A stretch of 64,000 bases of DNA from an uncultured Nostocoides sp. (GTDB taxonomy: Bacteria > Actinomycetota > Actinomycetes > Actinomycetales > Dermatophilaceae). How positions within the stretch are numbered: position 1 is the first letter of the stretch; the number at the start of each line of letters is the position of its first letter. Location of the stretch: positions 94,072 through 158,071 of the forward strand of contig CALMQX010000041.1 in the NCBI GenBank assembly GCA_937873315.1. The letters are read 5' to 3'. The translations under genes were made by a program, and so were the position numbers. The notes beneath the pieces were generated by a model. It was not told where the DNA came from and ran no database searches. It was given only the letters and a program-made list of their open reading frames with translations. This document shows, piece after piece, positions 52,943 through 61,990 of the stretch.

Positions 52943-52948
52943 AAGAAT
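52943..52948 (+). promoter_or_regulatory. -10-like element (AAGAAT) of leaderless MFS promoter
   Basis: AAGAAT, within TAAGAAT, ends 6 nt before the GTG at 52955. A GCTGCCAAT (52919-52927) upstream faintly resembles the CCTGCCAAC box of the CoA-transferase promoter. Confidence 0.4.
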
Positions 52949-52954
52949 GGCGCT

Positions 52955-54355
52955 GTGGACCCGGTCGAGCCGATGGCGCAGGACACCGGCGCGGCCACTT
53001 CCGATCGACCCTCACGGCTGTCGGGGGGCGCTCGCCAGGTCACCCGCGCCCTGGGCCGCACCGTGCGGGCCACCGCCCGGGCGACAGCCACGGGCGGACG
53101 GCGCTCAAGCGCGGCATTCCAGGCCTTCGCCCGCCGCGATGGGGCCGACGCCTCCGGCCTGACCCGGTTCATCGAGATGCACACGGTGGAGGTCGCTGCC
53201 GACTCTGCGCTAACCGTGAGCCTGGCCGGCACGGTCTTCGCCATGCCCACCGGTCAGGCGCGCGGCGCCGTGGCGCTCTTCTTGCTGCTCACGATGGCAC
53301 CCTTCGTCCTGCTTGCGCCCTTCGTCGGCCCGGTCCTGGACCGTTTCCGCCATGGCCGCCGCTGGGCCATCGGGGCGACTCTCGCGCTCCGGGGCTTCAT
53401 GTGCTGGGTCCTCGCGGGGGCAGTATCGACCGAGTCCGCCTGGGTCTTCCCGCTCGCCCTGGCGTGCTTGGTCGCGAGCCGGGCGTATGCCGTGGCACGC
53501 GCGAGCGCCATCCCGAGGCTGCTGCCCGATGGCATGGACCTGGTCACCGCCAACTCGCGCATCATGATCGCCGGCCTGATCGGCATGGGCCTCGGCGGCG
53601 GCCTGGCTGGCCTCCTCAGCCGCGGTGGCGCCGAGTGGTCCTTGCGGCTCGCGTTCGCGATCTACGTCGTGGCCACCGTGCTCTCAATCCGACTGCCGGC
53701 CCAGGTGGACACCGCAGTGACTGCGGAAACGCCGCGAATCCGCCCGCCGCTGCGCAGCCTTCCCGAGGAGCGGCTACGTCATCTCCCCCACCGCGTGCTG
53801 CACGCGCTGATCATCATGGGCGGAGCCAGATTCCTGGTCGGATTCCTGACGCTCTACCTGATCTTCTTGACCCGGGAGAACCCCATCCCCGGCTGGTCGA
53901 CCCCGGTATTGATCGGCGCCGCAGTGGTCGCGGCCGGGCTGGGCAACATCCTCGGCTCGCTCCTCGGCAATACCAAGGTCGCTCCCCCGCCGACCCCGAC
54001 GCTGGTCCTGCTCGGTATTGCCGGCGTGGTCAGCGCCGTACTCGCCGCATTCTTCTACGCGCTGTGGAGCCTGCTGCTGGTCAGCTTCGTCGGCGGCGTC
54101 TACACCCAGCTCGGCAAGCTGTGCCTGGACTCGATCATTCAGGCAGAGGTGCCGGAGTCACGGCATAGCCGCGTCTTCGCGTGGATCGAGACGACCCTGC
54201 AACTGACCTGGGTGGCTGGTGGCGCACTGGCGATCGTGCTTCCGCTGGAGCCGACGATCGGCTTCGGGGTCACGGCGTTTTGCCTGGTCATCGGCTTTGT
54301 GGGCGCGGTGCGCCTGCGCGCCCAGGGGTCGCGGATCGGCGTCACTTCACCTTAG
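52955..54355 (+). CDS. Major facilitator superfamily transporter
   Basis: 466 residues from a GTG. A long cytoplasmic N-terminus (about 1-85, Arg/Ala-rich) is followed by about 11-12 membrane helices; the loop between helices 2 and 3 has the MFS-type DRFRHGRRWAIGAT. It resembles the conserved actinobacterial MFS protein family of unknown substrate (compare Rv0876c). Whether it belongs functionally to the preceding amidohydrolase operon or is a housekeeping protein is open. It overlaps the convergent DUF1801 gene by 14 bp. Confidence 0.86.
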   Translation: MDPVEPMAQDTGAATSDRPSRLSGGARQVTRALGRTVRATARATATGGRRSSAAFQAFARRDGADASGLTRFIEMHTVEVAADSALTVSLAGTVFAMPTGQARGAVALFLLLTMAPFVLLAPFVGPVLDRFRHGRRWAIGATLALRGFMCWVLAGAVSTESAWVFPLALACLVASRAYAVARASAIPRLLPDGMDLVTANSRIMIAGLIGMGLGGGLAGLLSRGGAEWSLRLAFAIYVVATVLSIRLPAQVDTAVTAETPRIRPPLRSLPEERLRHLPHRVLHALIIMGGARFLVGFLTLYLIFLTRENPIPGWSTPVLIGAAVVAAGLGNILGSLLGNTKVAPPPTPTLVLLGIAGVVSAVLAAFFYALWSLLLVSFVGGVYTQLGKLCLDSIIQAEVPESRHSRVFAWIETTLQLTWVAGGALAIVLPLEPTIGFGVTAFCLVIGFVGAVRLRAQGSRIGVTSP

Positions 54356-54710
54356 GTATGCCGTGGCGCGCCATCACGGCGTCCACGAAATCGCGGATCG
54401 CAGGCTTAGCCTCGACGGCGGCATATTTCACGCTCACCGAACCCTTGCCGCCGAACGAACCGGCGATGGACTCCTTCGCCTCCTGCACCAGGTCGAAGTC
54501 GATGGCATGCGCGGTGAAATGTTTCGCGGCCGCCGTGAACATCACATAGCCCTTGAGGTAGGAGTCCGCGAACTTGTACATCGGCACCTGCCGGAACATC
54601 GTTGGTGCCACGCTCGGGTAGTGGCGATCGACGTACTCCCAGAACTCGATGAGCCATTCACGCCCGGGCGTCGGGGCGCTGTCGAGGTAGTCCTGGGGGC
54701 TCTCGTTCAT
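54342..54710 (-). CDS. DUF1801 family protein (YdhG/iron-chaperone-like)
   Basis: 122 residues. The N-terminal ESPQDYLDSAPTPGREWLIE, the central TMFRQVPMYKFADSYLKGYV and MFTAAAKHFTAHAIDFDLVQ, and VSVKYAAVEAKPAIRDFVDA match the DUF1801 (YdhG_co) fold seen in putative frataxin-like iron chaperones. Small, cytoplasmic and without cysteines. It lies 10 bp downstream of the region of the purH stop on the opposite side: its start (54710) is separated from the purH stop (54721) by 10 bp, so it may be the last gene of the purN-purH operon. Confidence 0.82.
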   Translation of the reverse strand: MNESPQDYLDSAPTPGREWLIEFWEYVDRHYPSVAPTMFRQVPMYKFADSYLKGYVMFTAAAKHFTAHAIDFDLVQEAKESIAGSFGGKGSVSVKYAAVEAKPAIRDFVDAVMARHGIPKVK

Positions 54711-54720
54711 GGCGTCGACT

Positions 54721-56352
54721 TTAGTGTGCGAAGTGACGGGTCCCCGTGAAGTACAGGCTGACCCCGGCCGCTTGCGCAGCGGCGATCACCTCGGCATCGC
54801 GCATCGACCCTCCGGGAGCCACGACCGCTCGCACGCCCGCGTCGAGGAGGATCTGCAAGCCATCGGCGAACGGGAAGAAGGCGTCCGAGGCGGCCACTGC
54901 GCCCTGGGCGCGCTCAGCGCCCGCGCGGGAGACCGCCAGGCCGCAGGAGTCGACCCGGTTGACCTGGCCCATCCCGATCCCGACCGAGCCGCCATCGCGG
55001 GCCAGCAGGATCGCATTGGACTTCACGGCTCGCACGGCCCGCCACGCGAAAGCCAGGTCGGCCATGGTCGCGTCATCAGCGGCCGGGCCCGCGACCAGAG
55101 TCCAGTTGGTCGGGTCATCGCCGCCGGTGGACTCGCCGGTCTCCGGGTTCGACACCACGGCATCGATGGTGTCGCGCTGCTGCATCAGCAGGCCACCGGA
55201 GATCACGCGCACCTCCACCCCACCGAGGCTGGGCGGCGGGCATTGCAGCAACCGAATGTTCTTCTTCTGCGTGAGGATCGCCAGCGCCTCGGGCTCGAAG
55301 GAGGGGGCGATGACCACCTCGGTGAAGATGTCCTTGACCGCGTCGGCTAGCTGCGGGGTGACCGGGCGGTTCACCGCGATGATGCCGCCGAAAGCCGAGA
55401 CCGGATCGCAGGCGTGTGCCTTGAGGTGCGCCTGCGCGATGTCCTCGCCGACCGCGATGCCGCAGGGGTTGGCGTGTTTGATCACTGCGCAGGTCGGCTG
55501 GTCGCCGTGGTCATAGGCCGCTCGCACGGCGGCGTCCGCGTCGATGTAGTTGTTATACGACATCTCCTTGCCGTGCAGGACGACCGCTTGAGCGAGTCCT
55601 GGTTGCGGCTGAAAACCGTTGGTGTAGAGCGCTGCTCGCTGATGAGGGTTCTCGCCGTATCGCAGCACGGCCGCCTTATCCCAGGTCGCACCCAGCCACG
55701 CGGGGAAGCCGGTGCCATCGGAGGTGTCGGCATAGGCATTGCCCATCCAGGACGCCACCTGAGTGTCATAGGTCGCGGTGTGTACGAAGGCCTGCGCCGC
55801 CAGCCGCTTGCGCTGCACGAAGGTGAAGCCGCCGGCGCTTACGGCAGCCAGCACATCGGCATATGTCGCCGGGTCGGTGACCACCGCGACACTCGGGTGA
55901 TTCTTGGCGGCGGCGCGCACCATCGACGGCCCACCGATGTCGATATTCTCGACAATCTGGTCCGCGGCCGCACCGGAGGCGACGGTCTGGGTGAACGGGT
56001 ACAGGTTGACCACGACCAGGTCGAAGGGGGCAACCCCGAGGTCATCGAGTTGGGCGAGGTGATCGGGCTTGCGCGTGTCCGCCAGCAAGCCAGCGTGCAC
56101 CATCGGGTGCAGCGTCTTGACCCGCCCTTCGAGGCACTCGGGGAACCCAGTGAGCTCCTCCACCTGGGTGACCGGAATGCCGAGTGAGCCGATGAGCGCG
56201 GCCGAGCCGCCGGTGGAGACCAGCGCCACACCGGCCTCGTGCAGCCCCCGAACGAGGTCCTCCAGCCCGGTCTTGTCGAACACCGAAATCAGGGCACGGC
56301 GCACCGGACGCACGTCCTGGGTGGGGCCGGGAGGGGAGACGCTGACAGCCAT
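54721..56352 (-). CDS. purH: Bifunctional AICAR transformylase / IMP cyclohydrolase
   Basis: 543 residues from the ATG at 56352, preceded by AAGGAGCCCTT; the open frame continues to 56619, but that part is riboswitch and purN antisense frame. N-terminal IMP cyclohydrolase domain ([52 protein letters not shown]) and C-terminal AICARFT domain ([29 protein letters not shown], with the Lys-His pair). It makes the last two steps to IMP. A ZTP riboswitch lies directly upstream, matching regulation by the folate/AICAR shortage signal. Confidence 0.96.
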   Translation of the reverse strand: MAVSVSPPGPTQDVRPVRRALISVFDKTGLEDLVRGLHEAGVALVSTGGSAALIGSLGIPVTQVEELTGFPECLEGRVKTLHPMVHAGLLADTRKPDHLAQLDDLGVAPFDLVVVNLYPFTQTVASGAAADQIVENIDIGGPSMVRAAAKNHPSVAVVTDPATYADVLAAVSAGGFTFVQRKRLAAQAFVHTATYDTQVASWMGNAYADTSDGTGFPAWLGATWDKAAVLRYGENPHQRAALYTNGFQPQPGLAQAVVLHGKEMSYNNYIDADAAVRAAYDHGDQPTCAVIKHANPCGIAVGEDIAQAHLKAHACDPVSAFGGIIAVNRPVTPQLADAVKDIFTEVVIAPSFEPEALAILTQKKNIRLLQCPPPSLGGVEVRVISGGLLMQQRDTIDAVVSNPETGESTGGDDPTNWTLVAGPAADDATMADLAFAWRAVRAVKSNAILLARDGGSVGIGMGQVNRVDSCGLAVSRAGAERAQGAVAASDAFFPFADGLQILLDAGVRAVVAPGGSMRDAEVIAAAQAAGVSLYFTGTRHFAH

Positions 56353-56367
56353 AAGGGCTCCTTGAAC

Positions 56368-56446
56368 TCGGTGAGCACCCAGGCGGGCGATGCTCACGGC
56401 CAAAGACTCCCTGGTGGTCGCCCACCTGCGCCAGTCGTCAGGTCGA
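56368..56446 (-). promoter_or_regulatory. ZTP (pfl motif) riboswitch upstream of purH
   Basis: On the minus strand the aptamer core matches: GACTGGCG (56429-56436), GGTGGG (56421-56426) pairing with ACCACC (56413-56418), CAGGGAG (56407-56413), then a P3 hairpin GTGAGCA/TGCTCAC (56371-56377 with 56391-56397) whose loop holds CCGCCTGGG (56378-56386). This order is that of ZTP riboswitches, which sense ZMP/ZTP and often control purH. The outer P1 stem looks weak by eye. It sits 4 bp after purN, and about 15 nt before purH translation, so control of translation is plausible. Confidence 0.9.
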
Positions 56447-56449
56447 AGT

Positions 56450-57037
56450 CTACCGGCGTCGAGCCGGTTCTCCGCTCGCGTGCTCGCGGCCGAGGGCGGC
56501 CACGACCTCGACCAGCATGTCGCGCTCAACGACCTTGATGCGCTCATGCAGGCTTTCCTCGGTGTCCCCGGCCTCGATGCGGACGCAGCGCTGATCGATG
56601 ATCGGCCCGGTGTCGACACCGGCGTCCACCCAATGCGCTGTGCAGCCAGTGACCTTCACCCCGTGGGCGAGGGCGTCGCGCACGCCATGGGCGCCCGGGA
56701 AACTCGGCAGCAGGGCCGGGTGAGTGTTGATGATGCGGAACCGGCTCAGCACGGTTGGCCCGAGGATCTTCATGAAGCCAGCACACACGACGAGATCGGG
56801 ATCGTGCGCCGCGATCGCTTCCGCGAGGGCCTCATCCCAGGCCGCCCTCGTGGGGTACTCGGGTGCCCGCACGATGAAGCTTGGTATGCCGTGACGCTGC
56901 GCCCGCGCCAGGCCCTCGATCGAGCCCCGATCGGCGCCAACGGCCGCGATCTCCACGCCATACACGGGGTCACCAGCGGCATCGAGCAGTGCTTGGAGGT
57001 TGGTTCCGGATCCGGAGACGAGGACGACGATGCGCAC
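56450..57037 (-). CDS. purN: Phosphoribosylglycinamide formyltransferase
   Basis: 195 residues from the GTG at 57037. Formyltransferase core: [16 protein letters not shown] (phosphate loop), [40 protein letters not shown] (catalytic Asn and His) and [20 protein letters not shown] (His and catalytic Asp). It uses 10-formyl-tetrahydrofolate in purine synthesis. It starts 4 bp after the stop of the DUF6350 gene and ends just before the ZTP riboswitch, so DUF6350, purN and purH form one operon with an internal riboswitch. Confidence 0.95.
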   Translation of the reverse strand: MRIVVLVSGSGTNLQALLDAAGDPVYGVEIAAVGADRGSIEGLARAQRHGIPSFIVRAPEYPTRAAWDEALAEAIAAHDPDLVVCAGFMKILGPTVLSRFRIINTHPALLPSFPGAHGVRDALAHGVKVTGCTAHWVDAGVDTGPIIDQRCVRIEAGDTEESLHERIKVVERDMLVEVVAALGREHASGEPARRR

Positions 57038-57041
57038 GCGG

Positions 57042-58277
57042 CTATCTTCGCAGCCGCCACGCGTCGATGAGCGCCATGACCACCGCGCCGAGCGCCAACT
57101 CGGCCACCAGCGCGAGGAAGAACCAGCCGGTCGGAGCCCCGAGATTGGCCAGCTTCGTCCGGCCAAGCGCACCGCCACCGAGGAGGTCGAGGACGGCGAG
57201 CGAGGCGGCCGTCACCACGGCGGTCACCAGGGCGACCTCGACCTTGCTCCGCACGGAGGACAGCCGGGCGATCGATCCGACCGCACGGTGGCCGGCATAC
57301 GCGCCCACGGCCACCGGGATCAGGACGGCCAGGGCGGCATACCACGGGAAGTCGCCGGGCTGCGGAAGGGCCGCGAACACCGGGATCAGCGGCATCAACG
57401 CGCCCCGTGAGCCGGACCAGGTCGTGGTCGCGCCATCGGCGACCTGGAACCCGGGGCCAGCAGCAAACGAGAGCGCCCACAGACTGAGGTTGGGAGCGGC
57501 GGTGATTTGCAGGGCGCTCATCGCGATGGCACCGAAGGTCCCAGCGCCGAGTGCAGCGTGCACGCGGCTGACCTCGCCGATGCCGAAGGCCAGGGCGACC
57601 ATGACCAACGCGAACCCAGCGCCCAGCGCGACTCCGGTGGAGCGGATCGCCGGGGCGACTGCTCGGCGCACCACCATCGGTACCCGGTCGAGATCGAGTC
57701 GGGGGCCGACGGCATAGGGCTCATCGCTCACGAGCCGAGCGACCACGATGATGATGGCGACGACGGGAACACCCAGGAGCGGAAGCAGGACGGTCCACCA
57801 CACCAGCCCAAACGGGCCAGCGAGGGCGAGTCCGGCGGCCACCAGTACCACAGCGGCATAACCACCCCACCATGCGCCGATCGAGGCGGCGATCGGGGTA
57901 CGGACCAGGCCGTACCAATGGGGTCCGTCCGCGGCCACCCCGCGCAGCGCCTCACGCAGTCCGAACCAGGCGGCCCCGACCGCGCCCACAGTGAGGAGCA
58001 GCGGGGTGATCGAGACGACGAGGTGCGCGGTCGTGAGCGTGACGCCTTGTCCGAGCAGCCAGAGGGCGGCCCCAGCACCGACCACCGACATCCCCGAGCC
58101 GCTGGAACGCCGGTCCAAGAGCCACGCCAAGAGCGAGATCACCACCGGGAGCGACAACGAGCCGAGGCCGGTGACCACACCGACAACAGCCGCGCGCGCT
58201 GCACCGGGAGGGGCAACCTCCGACTCCTCCTCAGGGGAGGCGTCGGTCTCATCGTGGAGACGGTCCAAGGTGCTCAT
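57042..58277 (-). CDS. DUF6350-type polytopic membrane protein
   Basis: 411 residues. After a cytoplasmic acidic start (about 1-25) there are about nine or ten hydrophobic helices (for example VISLLAWLLDR, LVVSITPLLLTVGAVGAAWF, YAAVVLVAAGLALAGPF). No catalytic motif is recognised. The family is common directly upstream of purN in Actinobacteria; its job is unknown. The gap to purN is 4 bp. It starts 160 bp from the divergent sigma factor gene. Confidence 0.82.
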   Translation of the reverse strand: MSTLDRLHDETDASPEEESEVAPPGAARAAVVGVVTGLGSLSLPVVISLLAWLLDRRSSGSGMSVVGAGAALWLLGQGVTLTTAHLVVSITPLLLTVGAVGAAWFGLREALRGVAADGPHWYGLVRTPIAASIGAWWGGYAAVVLVAAGLALAGPFGLVWWTVLLPLLGVPVVAIIIVVARLVSDEPYAVGPRLDLDRVPMVVRRAVAPAIRSTGVALGAGFALVMVALAFGIGEVSRVHAALGAGTFGAIAMSALQITAAPNLSLWALSFAAGPGFQVADGATTTWSGSRGALMPLIPVFAALPQPGDFPWYAALAVLIPVAVGAYAGHRAVGSIARLSSVRSKVEVALVTAVVTAASLAVLDLLGGGALGRTKLANLGAPTGWFFLALVAELALGAVVMALIDAWRLRR

Positions 58278-58437
58278 TGCTCACCAGTCTGCGAGGGTCT
58301 CTGGTGCTCGTGGCGGAGCACACGCCGCCCACGGCCCGGAAACTTGCTGCGAAACGTAACCTCAGGGGTCGATAGCGCGTCTGTTGGTTTGACGCGGTTG
58401 CAGAAGGCGGCCCGCACACAAGGATGGGAGGTGGGGC

Positions 58438-58965
58438 ATGGCTCTGAATCCGCACGCCGAGGACTTTGACGACTTTTATCGTCGGACGGCCCAAAGTGTG
58501 GTTCACCTGATCTACGCCACGACCGGGGACCTCACGGTGGCTCAGGACTGCACCCAGGAGGCGTATGCCCGTGCCTGGTCTCGCTGGAGTTCTGTGGGTC
58601 GATACGAACAGCCACTGTCGTGGGTGCGGACCGTGGCCCGTCGGCTCGCCACCTCGGCCTGGCGCCATGACCACTCTGGGGTACGCGCCATGCGTCTCGC
58701 CCAGGCATCAGTTGCTCACGCGCCCGCCCCCTCAGAGGATCGCGTCGCCATCCTCACCGCATTGGCCCAACTCTCCCCCGTCCATCGGGAGACCATCGCC
58801 TTGCACTATCTCGCCGACCTCAGCATCGAGCAGATCGCTCTGGAGACCGGCCGCCCGATCGGCACGGTCAAGGCTCACCTGCACCGCGGGCGCGGCCAAC
58901 TCGCCGAGTTGCTGCGTTCCACCCCCGACATCACCAGCGAACCCACGAAGAAGGTGCCGTCATGA
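58438..58965 (+). CDS. ECF RNA polymerase sigma factor, SigE-family type
   Basis: 175 residues; GGGAGG precedes the ATG. Region 2: DDFYRRTAQSVVHLIYATTG, TVAQDCTQEAYARAWSRW; region 4: LSPVHRETIALHYLADLSIE, QIALETGRPIGTVKAHLHRG, the expected helix-turn-helix. Short ECF factor of the kind annotated SigE-family in Streptomyces-like genomes. Its stop overlaps the start of the membrane protein gene at 58962 (ATGA), so the second protein is the natural candidate for its anti-sigma or sensor. Confidence 0.92.
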   Translation: MALNPHAEDFDDFYRRTAQSVVHLIYATTGDLTVAQDCTQEAYARAWSRWSSVGRYEQPLSWVRTVARRLATSAWRHDHSGVRAMRLAQASVAHAPAPSEDRVAILTALAQLSPVHRETIALHYLADLSIEQIALETGRPIGTVKAHLHRGRGQLAELLRSTPDITSEPTKKVPS

Positions 58966-59789
58966 CGCGCGCTCCCGATATCACCCCTTGGTCCCTAGAG
59001 GATGACGAGCTGATTCGTCACAGCCTGCAGCGGCTCGGCCAGGACATCGACCCATTCGAGATGCCTGAGCCAGAGCACATCCGTCAGGCTGGCCAGCAGC
59101 GGCGGCGCGGGCGATTGATGGCGCTCGTCGGCGGTCTGGCCGCGGCAGCAGCTGTCATCACCTTCGTGGTGATGCAGGGGCCGCACCGTACCGCCGCGCC
59201 TCCGGCGAACAGCACCTCCGCATCGACCCCCATCCCGAGCTCGTCTGCTGCAGGGCGCCGGCTCCTCCCGACCCCCACTCCGACGGCGACGCCCCCCGCG
59301 CCCGCTGGCTGCCCGCTGGCGAGCCTCATTAGCCAGGAGTCGTTGTCGCTGAACATCGAGGGTCTGTACACGGACGAAGTCGGCGCGGCGAACGCCGCGC
59401 AGCAGCTCTGGGACGCCCTCGCTCGCTGTGATGCAAAGGCCGTGGTCGCCCTCGCCCAGCGCGATCAGACGAGCGTGGGGGCTAAGAATCAGGGATGGGA
59501 CAGCCAACTCGCGACATCGGCCGGCTTGCCGATCATGGAAGGCATGCTGCGGACGCTTTCGGCGCGCCCGGGTCGGTGGCTTCCCCCCAAGGCGGAGACC
59601 GACACCATCACCTGGCCGCGAGTGAACGCCGAAAGCCAAGATCCCACGGCCTGGGATGAGGCCATCGCCGCGGGAATCATCACCGCCGCAGACCGTGATC
59701 GCATGCAATCCCAGACGGGTTACATCGGCTGGCGCTTGGCCATCACAGCGCAGGGTCGGTGGGAGGCGGTGTTCAACACCGGCGACTAG
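58962..59789 (+). CDS. Single-pass membrane protein paired with ECF sigma factor
   Basis: 275 residues. Cytoplasmic N-terminus (1-50: DDELIRHSLQRLGQDIDPFE), one membrane helix (about 52-72, LMALVGGLAAAAAVITFVVM), a Ser/Thr/Pro-rich linker (75-115), then an extracytoplasmic domain (120-275). No HxxxCxxC zinc anti-sigma motif is visible; the only early Cys residues are in the outer domain (GCPLAS, RCDAK). Start codon overlaps the sigma gene stop. An anti-sigma or signal-sensing role is inferred from position and topology only. A strong terminator follows. Confidence 0.8.
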   Translation: MTRAPDITPWSLEDDELIRHSLQRLGQDIDPFEMPEPEHIRQAGQQRRRGRLMALVGGLAAAAAVITFVVMQGPHRTAAPPANSTSASTPIPSSSAAGRRLLPTPTPTATPPAPAGCPLASLISQESLSLNIEGLYTDEVGAANAAQQLWDALARCDAKAVVALAQRDQTSVGAKNQGWDSQLATSAGLPIMEGMLRTLSARPGRWLPPKAETDTITWPRVNAESQDPTAWDEAIAAGIITAADRDRMQSQTGYIGWRLAITAQGRWEAVFNTGD

Positions 59790-59801
59790 TGCCGGCATCC
59801 G

Positions 59802-59841
59802 CGAACCGGCCCGGTCCCCATAGGGGGGCCGGGCCGGTTCG
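59802..59841. terminator. Strong bidirectional stem-loop between sigma operon and sucCD
   Basis: CGAACCGGCCCGG (59802-59814) pairs exactly with 59829-59841, and inner TCCCC/GGGG bases extend the stem. It lies between the stops of the convergent membrane protein and sucD genes. No T-run, as usual in high-GC actinobacteria. Confidence 0.85.
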
Positions 59842-59859
59842 TTAGCGTTCGGCGCACCG

Positions 59860-60753
59860 TCAGGAGGGCAACCCCGCCATGATCTCGCGCATGAGGGCAG
59901 CGGTCTCGGAGGGCGTCTTGCCGACCTTGACGCCAGCGGCCTCGAGGGCCTCCTTCTTCGCCTGAGCCGTGCCCGAGGAGCCGGAGACGATGGCGCCAGC
60001 GTGGCCCATGGTCTTGCCCTCGGGGGCGGTGAACCCAGCGACATAGCCGACCACCGGCTTGGTCACGTTGTCCTTGATGTATGCCGCGGCCCGCTCCTCG
60101 GCGTCGCCGCCGATCTCGCCGATCATGACGATCGCCACGGTCGCCGGGTCAGCCTCGAAGGCCTCCAGGCAGTCGATGTGCGTGGTGCCGATGATCGGGT
60201 CACCGCCGATACCGACTGCGGTCGAGAATCCGAAGTCACGCAGCTCGAACATCATCTGGTAGGTCAGGGTGCCGGACTTGGATACCAGGCCGATCCGACC
60301 CGGACCCGAGATGTCCGCGGGAATGATCCCGGCGTTGGAGGTGCCGGGGCTGATCAGACCGGGGCAGTTCGGGCCGATCAGGCGCGTGGTGCCCTTGTCC
60401 TTGGCGTAGTTATAGAACTCCGCCGTGTCACGAACGGCAACGCCCTCGGTGATGACCACCGCGAGCGGGATCTGTGCGTCCACCGCCTCGATGACCGCGG
60501 CCTTGGTGAATGCCGCCGGCACGAAGATCACCGAGACATTCGCGCCGGTGGCGTCGATGGCCTCCTGCACCGTGCCGAAGACCGGTACGGTCTCGCCGCC
60601 CGGGAAGTCGACCGAGGTGCCCGCCTTGCGCGGGTTCACGCCACCCACGATCTGGGTGCCGGAGGCGAGCATGCGCGTGGTGTGCTTCATGCCCTCGGAG
60701 CCGGTCATGCCCTGGACGATGACCTTGCTGTTCTCGTCGAGAAAGATTGCCAT
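59860..60753 (-). CDS. sucD: Succinate-CoA ligase, alpha subunit
   Basis: 297 residues. CoA-binding N-terminal domain ([36 protein letters not shown]) and ligase domain with [11 protein letters not shown] and the active-site phospho-His segment [13 protein letters not shown]. It joins SucC to interconvert succinyl-CoA and succinate with nucleotide phosphorylation in the TCA cycle. It starts 34 bp after the sucC stop on the same strand. Confidence 0.96.
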   Translation of the reverse strand: MAIFLDENSKVIVQGMTGSEGMKHTTRMLASGTQIVGGVNPRKAGTSVDFPGGETVPVFGTVQEAIDATGANVSVIFVPAAFTKAAVIEAVDAQIPLAVVITEGVAVRDTAEFYNYAKDKGTTRLIGPNCPGLISPGTSNAGIIPADISGPGRIGLVSKSGTLTYQMMFELRDFGFSTAVGIGGDPIIGTTHIDCLEAFEADPATVAIVMIGEIGGDAEERAAAYIKDNVTKPVVGYVAGFTAPEGKTMGHAGAIVSGSSGTAQAKKEALEAAGVKVGKTPSETAALMREIMAGLPS

Positions 60754-60787
60754 TGCTGTCTCTTGCCGTCCTGTCGTCTTCTCGAAG

Positions 60788-61990
60788 TCAGTTCACGCCG
60801 GCGGCGAGCTCGGCGACCCGGCGCGCGGCGCCGTCCATGGTGTCGACCCGCTCCAGCAGAGGGAGTTGGGCCTGGTCGAGGATGGCGCGGCCTTCCTCGG
60901 CGTTATTGCCATCGAGGCGCACGACGAGCGGCTTGGGCGTCTTGCCGTGACCCTGCAGGATCCCGTAGGCCTGCACAATGCCGTCAGCGACCGCGTCACA
61001 CGCGGTGATGCCGCCGAAGACGTTGACGAAGACCGCCTTGACCTGGCCATCTTCGAAGATGACGTCCAGTCCATTGGCCATGACCTCGGCATTCGCGCCA
61101 CCCCCGATGTCGAGGAAGTTCGCGGGTGCCGGGTGCGTGCCATCGGCGCGGGGGAACTCCTGACCGGCATACGCCACCACGTCCAGGGTCGACATGACGA
61201 GGCCGGCGCCATTGCCGATGATGCCGACGTCGCCGTCGAGCTTGACATAGTTGAGGCCGCGCTCGATGGCGAGAATCTCCAGCGGGTCGGTCTTGGAGTG
61301 GTCGACGAACGCCTCATGCTCGGGGTGACGGAACTCGGAGTTGCCGTCAATGGAGACCTTGCCGTCGAGCGCCAGGATGGTGCCGTCCTCGGTCTTGACC
61401 AGTGGGTTCACCTCGACCAGGGTGGCGTCCTCGTCGCGATAGACCTCCCAGAGGCGACTGATGACGTTCTTCAGGGCGGCGTGGTCCTCCGCGGGGAAGC
61501 CGGCCTGCTCCACGATCTCCTGCGCCTTGGCGTCATCGATGCCCACGTTGGGGTCGACCGCGATCATGGCGAGCTTGTCGGGCTGCTCCACGGCGAGGGT
61601 TTCGATGTCCATGCCGCCCTCCTTGGAGCACATGGCCAGGTAGCGCCGGTTCGCGCGGTCGAGCAGGATCGAGAAGTAGTACTCCTCGGCGATCCGGGCG
61701 CCCTGGGCGATCATCACCGTCTTGACCGTGTGGCCCTTGATGTCCATCCCGAGGATGGCCGCGGCATACTCCTGCGCCTCCTGCGGGCTCTTGGCGACCT
61801 TGACGCCACCTGCCTTGCCGCGGCCACCGGTCTTGACCTGGGCCTTGACCACGGTGACGCCGCCGCTCTGGGCACCGATCTCCTCTGCGGCCGCACGGGC
61901 CTGCTCGGGAGTGGTGGCAATGGCGCCGGCAAGCACGGGCACGCCATGCTTCTCGAACACGTCACGTGCTTGGTACTCGAAGAGATCCAC
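60788..61990 (-). CDS. sucC: Succinate-CoA ligase, beta subunit
   Basis: 400 residues from a GTG preceded by GGAAAG. ATP-grasp fold: [60 protein letters not shown] (metal ligands) and [39 protein letters not shown]. First gene of the sucCD operon. Upstream is a 330-bp gap shared with the divergent M23 peptidase gene. Confidence 0.96.
   Translation of the reverse strand: MDLFEYQARDVFEKHGVPVLAGAIATTPEQARAAAEEIGAQSGGVTVVKAQVKTGGRGKAGGVKVAKSPQEAQEYAAAILGMDIKGHTVKTVMIAQGARIAEEYYFSILLDRANRRYLAMCSKEGGMDIETLAVEQPDKLAMIAVDPNVGIDDAKAQEIVEQAGFPAEDHAALKNVISRLWEVYRDEDATLVEVNPLVKTEDGTILALDGKVSIDGNSEFRHPEHEAFVDHSKTDPLEILAIERGLNYVKLDGDVGIIGNGAGLVMSTLDVVAYAGQEFPRADGTHPAPANFLDIGGGANAEVMANGLDVIFEDGQVKAVFVNVFGGITACDAVADGIVQAYGILQGHGKTPKPLVVRLDGNNAEEGRAILDQAQLPLLERVDTMDGAARRVAELAAGVN

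Larger units (their letters stand above)
1133..61769. repeat. Dispersed octamer GTATGCCG / CGGCATAC, about 63 copies
   Basis: By-eye scan found 65 copies of the 7-mer GTATGCC/GGCATAC, of which 63 extend to the 8-mer GTATGCCG/CGGCATAC. About half lie on each strand. Examples: 1132, 1887, 4451, 4573, 6147, 9741, 11459, 11474, 17087, 28217, 35751, 42183, 42228, 43873, 51347, 51374, 51578, 57293, 60079, 61165. They occur in coding DNA in several frames (Tyr-Ala, Ala-Tyr complement, Arg-Met-Pro), across start codons (17728, 18642) and between genes (4573, 36185, 40003, 48029). Confidence 0.85.

Noticed and set aside
56353..56619. N-terminal extension of purH to 56619
   Set aside because: The extra 89 codons coincide with the ZTP riboswitch and the end of purN; the ATG at 56352 has a ribosome-binding site and the conserved PurH start.
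1133..61769. GTATGCCG octamer as an FtsK-orienting (KOPS-like) sequence
   Set aside because: KOPS are strongly skewed to one strand; here both orientations are about equal throughout the window. A weak skew over the whole chromosome cannot be excluded from 64 kb.
1133..61769. GTATGCCG octamer as a codon-usage artefact
   Set aside because: It occurs in at least three reading-frame relationships, on either strand relative to genes, and in intergenic DNA, which simple codon preference would not give.
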